Positions 55,456 through 64,000 of a DNA stretch of 64,000 nt are shown in pieces. The stretch is from Paragorgia papillata (Eukaryota > Cnidaria > Anthozoa > Scleralcyonacea > Coralliidae), in contig JAWNZC010000229.1 in NCBI GenBank assembly GCA_035771165.1, forward strand, positions 219,501-283,500, read 5' to 3'. Made by a program: the position numbers and the translations under genes. The notes under the pieces are model-generated. The model did no database searches. It was not told where the DNA came from and saw only the letters and a list, made by a program, of their open reading frames with translations. Within the stretch, counting starts at the first letter, position 1. Every line of letters begins with the position of its first letter.

Positions 55456-55968
55456 TTAGCGGTACGGCCCTCGGGTACGGCGGTTTCAAATTTCAAATCA
55501 AAACAGTAAAACACGGCTCGGTGTTCCAGCGGTTTTTCGCGCTCGCCTTCCGGGTTGGCCCCTCCCACTTTACCGCCTGGCTTCCTCGTGTGTCGCCGTT
55601 ATCCCCCACAAGCGTCGAAAAACCTCTGGCGCATGCTTTTGTGCGTTTCATTTTAATTAAATAAATTGAAATAGTGAAATAAAAGTAGCGTGCTGCGTAG
55701 GCAGTGTTGAAACAACAATCGAAATATAGTAAGGTTAGATATACTGCCGAAACAGAGAACGTAGGAGTCTAACGTTTCGAGCGAAGGCCCTTCGTCAGAG
55801 AGAAACGTAAAGAGTGTAAACAAACAACGAGCTTATATAGGAAGGATAATCACGTGACCAAAAATAAGGCAATCAGATTAAAATAAAAATAACAAATTAA
55901 TAATGAGATGCGAAAAAATAGCCAATCAAAGCAAAATGACAATGAGATGCGAAAGACATTTGCTATTC
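55456..55968. repeat. Dispersed repeat fragments
   Basis: 55525-55630 is like 32010-32105 (small palindromic element). 55712-55800 is the GGTTAGATATACTGCCGAAA, then AACGTTTCGAGCGAAGGCCC block also present at 35505-35625. An AATGAGATGCGAAA unit is repeated at 55902 and 55940. Confidence 0.6.
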
Positions 55969-56337
55969 CTACCGTCGATGAGCAAAAAAGGATGGGGTGT
56001 AAAAAGGATGAGCGAGAGTAAAAATAGATAAATTAATTAAGTGAAAACACTGTTTATGTCCGCCCTTGCCAAATAGAAACAGCGTTGATATTCGATTGTT
56101 ATTAATAGACATTTTCATCATCTCATGCTCCGCCAAAGCATACACGGTAAATATCATACTTTGACCAAATCCATTTGGCAAAATTGCAATCACATCTCTA
56201 CCAAGCAATAGGTATTCAATTGCAATTCGTTGTTCACTCTTCAAAACGACGTGACGACCGATAGCGCTTAAAGAATTCAACACTTTCTCGATACATTCGC
56301 TTCTTTGTCTACCCATGTCTGCCACATTCGAAGCCAT
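55969..56337 (-). pseudogene. RecQ-like helicase N-terminal fragment with altered Walker A
   Basis: From the ATG at 56337 the frame reads MASNVADMGRQRSECIEKVL and then LKSEQRIAIEYLLLGRDVIA followed by ILPNGFGQSMIF. This matches the start of a RecQ-type helicase core (Q-motif followed by the Walker A box, normally TGFGKS). Thr is Asn and the essential Lys is Gln, so ATP binding should be lost. Homology stops near 56090, where either an intron or the end of the fragment follows. Such RecQ-like copies are often element-borne in invertebrates. It is probably a dead fragment. Confidence 0.6.
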
Positions 56338-57115
56338 CTTTATCAATATTAGTAATGTGATAACCCCTGAAATCAACACTAATTTGCCGTCAATCAAAAT
56401 CAATATTCTGACCAATCACAATTCTCCGCGGACCATTCAAAAACACATGGTTTTTGGGCAGATGGTATTTCGCGTTGCACGCCTACCGCGCAGGCTACGT
56501 GGTGTCAGCGGCTGGAACGTGATTTTTCCTCCTGCATGGCCATCTTATTATGAACAAGTCTAAGGGGGTTAGCTCTGAACAGTGTAAATAGAATTAAAAT
56601 ACAGTAATGGAGTAGAAAACATTGTTTTATCAGATTAGGTTAGTACATTTATGATTTATTTGTCAATGAAAATGCTTAGTTTTAACTATTATGTAAACAT
56701 AAAACAAACAGTTAGCACTCATATTGTTGTTAAGTTCACAGAGATCGCTGTGGTTCGCAGTCGTGGTTCAACATCAATACATTTGATGAGCATTGTTGAT
56801 TCATTTGTAACATAAATATGAAAGTGACACCTGCCTTCCCAGTTTCCCTTCCTTCCTCCCTCCTTCCTTCCTGCCTTCCCAGTCAATCAACATCAAGTCT
56901 TGAAAACTCGGCAAACTAATGTAAACGACTAAAATAAACTTATTGGATTTTTTGATTCGACTGTTTTTATCGATCGTGCATAAATTATTAAATTTTCGAT
57001 ATTAATATTTAAACATCAGTGCAACAGCCAACACGCTTGAGCGATCGAGCTCAAAAGCTGGTGTAGATAATTGCTTAACCCTAACCCCGCACAAGTTTGC
57101 ATAAACGTGTATTCA
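56338..57115. other. No gene seen
   Basis: 56436-56515 is the inverse of 48665-48705 (AAAAACACATGGTTTTTGGG). Repeated CTTCCTTCC stretches lie at 56843-56880. Remaining sequence unassigned. Confidence 0.45.
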
Positions 57116-57288
57116 CTATATATATATATACAAAAAAACCCAAAAAAAAAACAAACCGGTCTTTATACTTATATATACACTATATATATATATAGTGTAT
57201 ATATACTTATATATACACTATATATATATATATATATATATAGTGTATATATAAGTATATTCGTTGGAAATATCCGACAGACTTTAAC

Positions 57289-57345
<57 letters not shown>
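57116..57345. repeat. TA-rich microsatellite cluster
   Basis: Several (TA)n tracts, including TATACACTATATATATATAG palindromic units (57175-57250) and a perfect run of about 27 TA (57291-57341). The 121-residue frame here is low-complexity. Confidence 0.9.
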
Positions 57346-57614
57346 GCTCCTTTACTTCGGTGTTGAGCACTCTGTGAAGTTGCCGTGGGTACCTATTAGC
57401 GATAATGCAACGCTCACTACCCTTGTGGAAGTTTGAGCACTCTGGGCCCATGCGCACTTCACGCTATCTGAATGTACTTCACCGATGCGCTTTCCCACAT
57501 GCGGTTGTCACAGACGATCGCATGTGTATAAGTAATTGATGAAATTCATTCAGATTGTTCCAAGCTACACTGATGAGCTGTTGTACAGCGAAACACCGTG
57601 TCTGTAGATTGAAC
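57346..57614 (+). repeat. ~270 bp unit ending in a hammerhead ribozyme, flanked by (TA)n
   Basis: A non-coding segment bounded left by the long (TA)n tract and right by TATATATATA (57615-57625). GTTGAGCACTCTGTGAAG and GTTTGAGCACTCTGGGCC form an internal direct repeat. Position of the ribozyme at one end fits the terminal repeats of Penelope-like retroelements or retrozymes. Confidence 0.6.
57557..57614 (+). ncRNA. Hammerhead ribozyme (type I)
   Basis: Conserved core CUGAUGA at 57570-57576 and GAAA at 57590-57593. Stem II is GCUGU/ACAGC with loop UGU (57577-57589). Stem III is a very short ACA/UGU hairpin (57593-57601). The cleavage triplet is GUC, so cutting is expected after C57602. Stem I joins CUACA (57565-57569) with UGUAG (57603-57607), then an internal loop, then GUUC (57557-57560) with GAAC (57611-57614). 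All invariant core bases are present. Short stem III hammerheads are known from Penelope-like elements and retrozymes (family knowledge). Self-cleavage is inferred. Confidence 0.88.
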
Positions 57615-57627
57615 TATATATATATAA

Positions 57628-58080
57628 CAATTAGACAACGAAACCGAGTTTTCTTAGTCAACGAGGCGAAGCCGAGTTGTCTAATTGTTTTAGTATTAAT
57701 TTACCAACAAAAGTTAAATAAGTTCTCGACCATAACGTATTCTTTGAGGTTCGTTTAATACATTTTTAACTCCCATGCACTGACAACAAACGTTCAACAG
57801 TCATTTCGGACATTCCTTCGGTCCTGTAGGGTAACTGATCGAAAAGTAAAGTTTTTTTGCATAATTTAGCATGGGTTTTCATATACAATACTGAAACAAT
57901 ATATATCCGCTCATTTGGTTTGCAAAAATGACAAAATGTTGAAAGAAACATTCAATTTAGCATGTAGTTTTATAGTTTACATCACGAAATCTTGTCAATA
58001 GCAAGCGTAATTTTGAAATGTGTTTTGTTTGCAGTTATTTCGTTTTAAACGAACACAGATAAACAATTTAACGATCTTAC
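57628..58080. other. Hairpin and unassigned DNA
   Basis: ACAATTAGACAACGAAACCG (57627) and its inverse CGAAGCCGAGTTGTCTAATTG (57665-57686) form a 60 bp hairpin. Downstream (minus strand) a CTACAG acceptor-like site near 57829 might serve the exon at 58183-58081, but no clear exon follows. Confidence 0.4.
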
Positions 58081-58183
58081 CATTAATAATTTCCATTCTA
58101 ACCATTTTGTAGCCGTTTTTGTTTTCTGTAGAACTTATTGCTTCGCCTAATCGTTCAATTTCTTCTTTCATTTGCCCACTCAT
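58081..58183 (-). CDS. Possible first coding exon of an unknown gene
   Basis: The ATG at 58183 (context TTATAATGAG) begins MSGQMKEEIERLGEAISSTE, then NKNGYKMVRMEIIN, followed by a canonical donor (AATG|GTAAGATC). Composition is non-repetitive and helical. I do not recognise the family, and no matching second exon was found. It could be a real first exon or chance. Confidence 0.3.
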
Positions 58184-61100
58184 TATAATTTCGGAGCCGT
58201 TGTTGCTTAACAGAACAACCGCTGGCTCTACTGATCATTGCTCATGACATACTACGCATTTTGTGATTGGTCAATTTCGTTAAAAGAAGGTTTTCATTGG
58301 CTTATCGTCAGAGGTTTCCATCAGCGGTTACTATAATTTCATGGTGGAAAAGAGGCTTTCCAGCTTTCTGATTGGTCCGCTCAGCGGTGAATCTGAGGTG
58401 ATAGTCACCGCCTAGCGCGGTGACTATTGCATCACAAGAAATTGTTCTTCAAAAGTAGTTTTGGAAAAGAGACTGGTACTTATTCAGCACTGCACTGACT
58501 TTACTCAGTCTCCCCCTCGGAGTTGTCATTTTGAAGTATGAGATTTTAGAATTTGTTGATTCATTGAACTGTTGATTTTTTTTTTCAAAATGGGGTCTGT
58601 AGTTTTTGAGACAAACAAAAGAGCATAATACTGAAAACTTTTATCACTGAGATGTTGTACATATCAAATATCGTAAAAACAATACTTTATAAAGGTAAGG
58701 GAGTATATTTTCTATAATTCTTCGTATTTTTTGTATGTTTTGGGTAGGTTTTGGTCGTAGCGATGCGGCGAAAACTTCGTCATGAGTGAAGAACATAAGA
58801 TTGAACATGAATTAAGTGCAAAAAAGCTGTAACACAGGATCCAAAACATCAGAATAAAAGTCTTTTTAGCATATATTTGAATGTATGTACAAGTTCAATT
58901 CCAAAGTAGGATGTTGTTTACTCTTTTTTTGAAATTATTTACTGACAAAGACTGTGGCTTGCTAACATCGTCTGTGAATAAACAGAATCACCACTGTTAA
59001 AATGAAAGCAGTTGTTTAAAAGTTTTTGTTTCAACGTTATTGGTTTTTTATCAACCTCTGAAATTATACTAAAACAATTAGTCACCTCAGTCTCGGTGAC
59101 TATTGGTGTATTTACCGATAGTCACCTCGACTTCGGTGACTAATTGTTGATCGTTAGAAACTCCTGCGATAGCCAATGAAATTCAAGGATTTGTGATAGA
59201 AACTTGTAAATTTATATATATATATAAGTATAAAGACCGTTTACTACTCCACGCGTAACGTACTGTAACGTAACATGCATTTTCTTTTGTTTTAATTTAA
59301 AGACAAAGACAAAGAAAAACGTTTCGGTACGGTACGGTTGAAGTAGAAAACGGTCTTAAAGCCTTAGCTCTGCATACAGGTTAACCAAATATTTGAATGA
59401 CTAAATTTCCTCAGAATATTTTAATACAGCGTCAGTACTTCTTTTTTGTCACATGCATCTGGACTGGCCTTCCGCATTTACTTTCAGACATAACAAATTA
59501 ATTGATTAATAAAAATTTTAAAAAAGTAATGCAGACTTTTAGTTAATGAATCGAAATGCAGAGTAAACATGCATAAGAGACATTTTGACATTCCACATTG
59601 AAAATACAGTCATGCATGTTAATAGTTTAACTGATATATATATATATATATAACTAATTATTGAAAAGTTACTAAAACAGTTAAGATATATTTTCACAAG
59701 TTTAATTAACTATATAGAAACAAGTTCATACAATGTAGCAGGTCATAAAATCAAGTAAAGCTATAGTGCATGAAGTTTAGTTTTGGAGGCGAAATAGAAA
59801 GGACGTAAACGATCTATATTTGACAAACATAATAAATATTATTATTTATTGAAATATTATAGATATATATGCTCACCTTTTAAATGCAGTAAGTTCTTGA
59901 GGTTTATATATATATATAAATATATAGTTTTAGTTTGTTACTTGTTGGTAAAATTTTGATTTAGATTTATTCATGCGTTAACTGCACTAGAGCAAGTCAT
60001 ATAGCCACCTGTTGCACCTACATTGATTCTCAACATTAAGCCTTAGAGTACCAGGGATTCCCCTATATTGACGAACAGGTGGGCAATTTGTCTGCACATG
60101 CGCGAAATCAAGAATGCGTGGATTTCGCGTGGGTTGGTGAAACGCTCGCGTGCCGATATAATTGAAAAGAAAATAAACGAAATGTTATATTCAACGTCGA
60201 CCGAGTTAATCTACCTGGCGTATTTTTTACCAAATGAATTACCGACTCAGCAGTTCAATTGCAAACCAAAGATTAATAAAATCACGGTCTGAAAGTAATG
60301 CGAACGTCTAGTTTTTGAGATATCGTTGCATTTCTGCTTTATTTGCCATTCGAACTCTGAAATGACGTTCCTCCAGAGCTACACAATAAGCTTCATATGT
60401 GATTAAATAACATAGATGGAAAAAGACATGTAAAAATAATAGTCAAAGCGTCTTCAAAGTTGCCGTTGACAAAACAAGTGTGTTTTTTTACCTCACCCTA
60501 TAGGCCCCCAGTGTGAGAAACACGTTTCTCGCTTATTTCGTAAACTCAGACAGCGAGAAACTCCAATTTCCCCCAAAGATAATTTTGATTTATAAGGAAA
60601 ACAGATTAATTAAAATAAATAGCCAAACTGCGTTTTTTTTTGCTATCCAGTAACAACTACGGTTAGGGGGTTCCGCTTCAAGTCGGAGAACAATGACGTC
60701 AAAATTCATAAAAAATTCAATTAACTTCATTAATTATGAATCTGCCAGAGTGCACGTGTGTGTGTGTATTGGGGGGGGGGGGGGGTGTACTACTACAAAG
60801 ATGGTTTGGCTAATCGGCGGATTTCAAAGGCGTTGCGGAGCTTGTGGAAATTGTGTTGAGGATAAAAGGTTTTGTCACGTTGGGCTGAAATGGTTCTTAT
60901 GTGTTGGGTATGTAGTAACAGGTTCTTATTTATAGGGCTTAAAAAAGTGTTTCATATATCCAGAAGACAATGTATTACACTAATTATTGCTATAAAAAGC
61001 AAATAAACAAAATACCACCATTTAATTAGTATTAAATAGTACTATTTTTCTAGCATTGATTAAGTATTACTGTAGTACTCTAATGTCTGCATGTGTCCAA

Positions 61101-61548
61101 GGATCTTTAAAGCGTGCTCTGTACCCTTATGTTCTGAGTTTTAGTTATTTTTTGCATAACAAATTTCAGTTCTTCATATAATATTGGTCAGGCTGAACTC
61201 ATTCTTATATTGGGAGCTTAATGGACCTTTCCCCTTGTAACAAAAACCGCAATGCATCATGGTAGAGTGGTAACGCTCATCTGCCAAGCAAAATGGCCGC
61301 AAAGGAGCGGGCATTTTGTGTGGCAGAGGACTACTGACTTTTGCTTTTTAAACGAGTGTCATCAAATAAAATAGCAACAAAATTTATTTTTGCGGTTACT
61401 CGGATCCTAAACTAGATATAAGGCAATCGCGGCAGTTTCTGTTGGAAATATTCACTCGAGTTGACTCACGGGCGGCCCATTCAAGCGACTTGTCTAACTG
61501 ATATTATTAAAATGTATTAAATATGTCATCACAAGCAGTTAAACTATT
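58184..61548. other. AT-rich DNA with small repeats; no recognised gene
   Basis: Includes blocks of CGGTGACTA/TAGTCACC motifs (58405-58425, 59080-59140), an inverted pair AAGACCGTTT / AAACGGTCTT (59235 and 59349), several TATATATA runs (59212, 59635, 59908), a G run (60770-60785), and an unrecognised frame at 60068-60292. The frame at 60693-60935 contains RRCGACGNC, a CXXC-like pair of cysteines, but too little to call. Confidence 0.4.
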
Positions 61549-62980
61549 AAAAATAGGCACGCCCAGGCGTGCGTGTATCTACTGCGTTTAATGCCTATAG
61601 CTACTATGGTAAAAACGATGATGCAATTGTGTACTTGTAACAACCTTGTATTCACAGCTGAGCAAGATTCTTGACAAAATTGATGAATTGTATAGTTGTA
61701 ACAACCTTGTATTCAGATCTAGAGCTGAACAAGATTTTTGACAAAATTGTCTACTGTATGCTCACAGGCCATGCTGTGTTTTAACTTTGATAAAGAACTC
61801 AGTCAACTCAGACTCTCAGAGTAAAGCCAGCAAGGCACAGAAGGCTAAGTGCTAACAACTCTACTCATATCTGGCATGAGTTCCAAGCCCGGGCAGGCGC
61901 ATGGTCATCCATTCAAATACTAACTCATCCAAATGGGCTTTACTCCGGTCCTCAGTGGTGAGAGGCAGTGCACCAATAGCTGGACTATTAAAGCTATGGT
62001 ACTAAAAGCTATAGTCATAAAGTATGGTAGTAAAGCTTTAAGTAGGTCAATCAAATTAACATAACTATATAACAAACAACAAAATTTGACGTAATTGACA
62101 AATTTAATAGAGTATTTAAATATTTTCGTTACAACAATTTGTCAAACAATAATGCAATCTAGTTAGAAGGTAAAGAAAATCGCTTCAGATAACAAGCATC
62201 TCGAGTATTACTGCTGTAAAATTTAATAGTGAATGAAAAAGATATCCAGCAAATTATGTCATCAAAACTTATAAGAGCAACCATACATTAATTGTTCTTC
62301 AAGACATATGCATACATGCAGAAAAAGGTACAATAAATGTTTGCACATTCATAACACAGATTTTGCATGACATTGACAGCTGCAGCATACAATTTTACTC
62401 CATTAATACTGTATATAGACTTGCCAGTTACTGACATTTGACGATTTGTCATCCACATCGACAATATGTTATTTGCATATTTCGTTCGTGGACTACCATA
62501 GGTTTGGGCATTGTTGCTTGACCATGAAGCTAACTTTGTTTTCTTAGAAGAAGGTCATCCATTTCTATTCGGCAACGCACAGTCTTGTCAGTTTACGAAG
62601 CTCGACCAGACATGTTGGCCATATAAATTGACTCGTCTGAATATGAATTCGTCCACGCAACGACTCGATTAATTTGCTTTCAAAAACTTTTATCATTATT
62701 CCAACAACGTCTAGTACTTCACAATTAAGAATTGACTACGATTCATACTTAAAATACTTACTAAATTTGTAAAAACTTCCTCTTGTTGAATATCCCGCTC
62801 CTTGTCAAATACCTCGCTCCATGCGACCATGCTGTCAACAATGACTTATGAAATACTTGGTATACAGTAGTTATTTTTGCTTCGGTGGTCTGTCGTGAGT
62901 CAATCGTTTTATTCTATACCTTACCTTACATTACACGCACGACAGCAATGTATCTACTCGCGCATGCGCAGTAGATACAA
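61549..62980 (-). mobile_element. 1.43 kb element, copy B (inverse of copy A)
   Basis: Inverted copy of 50534-51999. It has the same terminal palindromes (GCACGCCCAGGCGTGC side at 61556; GTATCTACTCGCGCATGCGC side at 62950) and the same 5S-like box (61903-61925, minus strand). It differs by substitutions and small indels, including loss of the minus-strand frame seen in copy A. Flanks of A and B do not match, so these are independent insertions. Confidence 0.8.
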
Positions 62981-63280
62981 AAATGCATTTAAATATAAAA
63001 TACCTAGCGTTGTGTTGTTCCTTTTTGTCTTTCAGTCTCGTTCCTATGCCTGCTTATCCTTGCAGGGTAAAATAGGAAGGCAGGCGACTCAGATTCCAAA
63101 CGTCAACATTCGATGGCTGATAAGAAACGAATAAATCCTTTAATCTCGACCAAAATCACCACACTCGCAAAGATAAGTAACCGTCACATCCAGAAATCTG
63201 ATTCGAGCTTGAAATTTGCAAACCAAACTGCAAAATTTCGACGATTTTCACGAACTCAGAGCTTCAATATACCGTGTAAT
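62981..63280. other. No gene seen
   Basis: Short frames at 62877-63134 and 63113-63343 are unrecognised. GTTCCTATGCCTGCTTATCC, then AATAGGAAGGCAGGCGA near 63042-63090 is a small inverted motif. Confidence 0.4.
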
Positions 63281-63731
63281 TATCCGTTAGCCTCCGAGAT
63301 TGGATTACGTCACAGGACCCTGACGCGTGTTCATCAGACGTAATTCTGATTGGTCAATCGTTACCATGGTGCGATGCAACCCAGTACCGTCTACCGGATA
63401 AAGCAAGCGAAAATTCAAAATCTGCGACGCTCCATCAATATACAAAAGTGTAAAATCAGGCGACCAATAAGATTTTTCCATTGACAAACACGAGAGACCC
63501 AGGGAAAACTGGCTAGTTCCGTTTCGCTTTTCAAAATTCAAACCTGATTTTACACTTTTGTCGTTTGGGGGGTGATGGAGCGTCGCAGATTTTGAATTTT
63601 CGCTTACGCTCTATCCGGTAGACGGTACTGCGTTTCATCGCACCATGGTAACCATTGACCAATCAGATTACGTCTGATGAACACGAGTCAGGGTCCCGTG
63701 ACGTAAGTCCAATCTCGGAGGCTAACGGATA
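63281..63731. mobile_element. Fold-back MITE with TATCCGTTAGCCTCCGAGAT ends
   Basis: Arms of about 180 bp (63281-63460 and 63545-63731) are inverse copies, including CACCATGGTAACCATTGACC-like and CTGCGACGCTCCATCA blocks. The centre (63460-63545) has no gene. Confidence 0.85.
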
Positions 63732-63747
63732 GGGAGGTATCATCGGT

Positions 63748-63993
63748 TTCAAATTATGAAGCTTAACCATCTAATAAAACCATCCCACAAGCGGGATGTT
63801 AAACTTGAACACATAAAGGTAAAAATCCTATAGGGGTGTTGCGGTCGGGGTATGAGAGGTGGCACATTTTTCCGGAGGGTTGTGATTACGTTTAGGGTTT
63901 CCGGGGGTGTGATTACCGTGAGGTTTCGTTTTAAAAGGTTGTCCAATCAGATGGTGGTTTTAATAGTTGGTTAATTAAGCTTCATAATTTGAA
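63748..63993. mobile_element. MITE with TTCAAATTATGAAGCTTAA ends
   Basis: About 245 bp. TTCAAATTATGAAGCTTAA (63748) and its inverse TTAAGCTTCATAATTTGAA (63974) delimit a segment that shares GTTTAGGGTTTCCGGGGG with the telomere-like tract at 41840-41925. No gene. Confidence 0.75.
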
Positions 63994-64000
63994 GGAAATG

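Noticed and set aside
55755..55795. Second hammerhead ribozyme (CUGACGA...GAAAC)
   Set aside because: Stem II would need an unpaired extra A and there is no credible stem III; the related copy at 35590-35620 has a changed core base.
57071..57436. 121-residue ORF rich in Tyr and Ile
   Set aside because: Translation of TA microsatellites.
50534..62980. One giant 12.4 kb transposon with 1.4 kb terminal inverted repeats
   Set aside because: Each copy has its own complete pair of ends, no shared target duplication was seen at the outer edges, and the 9.5 kb between holds only unrelated repeat fragments.

Overview
The window looks like a repeat-rich, AT-rich metazoan nuclear genome, most likely an early-branching marine animal such as a cnidarian. 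This is inferred from three things: animal host genes with GT-AG introns, a eukaryotic tRNA-Pro gene, and a mixture of CR1/L2-like LINEs, an endonuclease-type (RLE) LINE, a Gypsy element, hAT, piggyBac-like and Harbinger-like elements, tRNA-derived SINEs and many long fold-back elements. The species cannot be fixed from the sequence. There are no prokaryotic operons and no CRISPR array.

Host genes are few. (1) A three-exon archaemetzincin (AMZ) zinc metalloprotease gene lies on the minus strand (7551-895); I assembled it from exon homology and splice sites, and the reading frame is continuous through all three exons. (2) An intronless, intact 547-residue type I membrane receptor with an Ig-like and three fibronectin III-like domains lies at 26832-28475 (+). 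(3) A two-exon gene for a small secreted Gln/Tyr/Gly-rich protein lies at 47335-44626 (-). (4) A complete tRNA-Pro(AGG) lies at 34595-34666 (-). A possible first exon of an unknown gene lies at 58183-58081 (-).

The rest is largely mobile DNA, often nested. At 15748-26260 a large inverted-repeat element holds a degenerate zinc-knuckle gene and a tyrosine-recombinase gene. Its left arm was split by a MITE, and that MITE was split in turn by a CR1-like LINE carrying a 2A-like peptide motif behind a hydrophobic leader. At 36993-41955 another long-arm element contains a CAGGGGCG-ended hAT-like element, itself split by an intact 2.5 kb autonomous hAT transposon (37785-40299) with perfect 8 bp target duplications and a 685-residue transposase; a separate palindromic MITE sits in the right arm. 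Other blocks are a 5'-truncated LINE (9687-10886), a decayed Gypsy (11640-15089), an RLE-type LINE set between two (ATT)n tracts (42464-44302), a 0.75 kb decanucleotide satellite (47612-48367) and two inverted 1.4 kb copies of an element with a 5S-rRNA-like box (50534-51999 and 61549-62980).

The most striking single element is a well-formed hammerhead ribozyme at 57557-57614, flanked by TA repeats. Other leads are the probable use of inverted-repeat DNA in the archaemetzincin N-terminus, the tyrosine-recombinase element with a 17 bp flanking direct repeat and a phased array of 13 bp palindromic boxes, and the single-exon cytokine-receptor-like gene.
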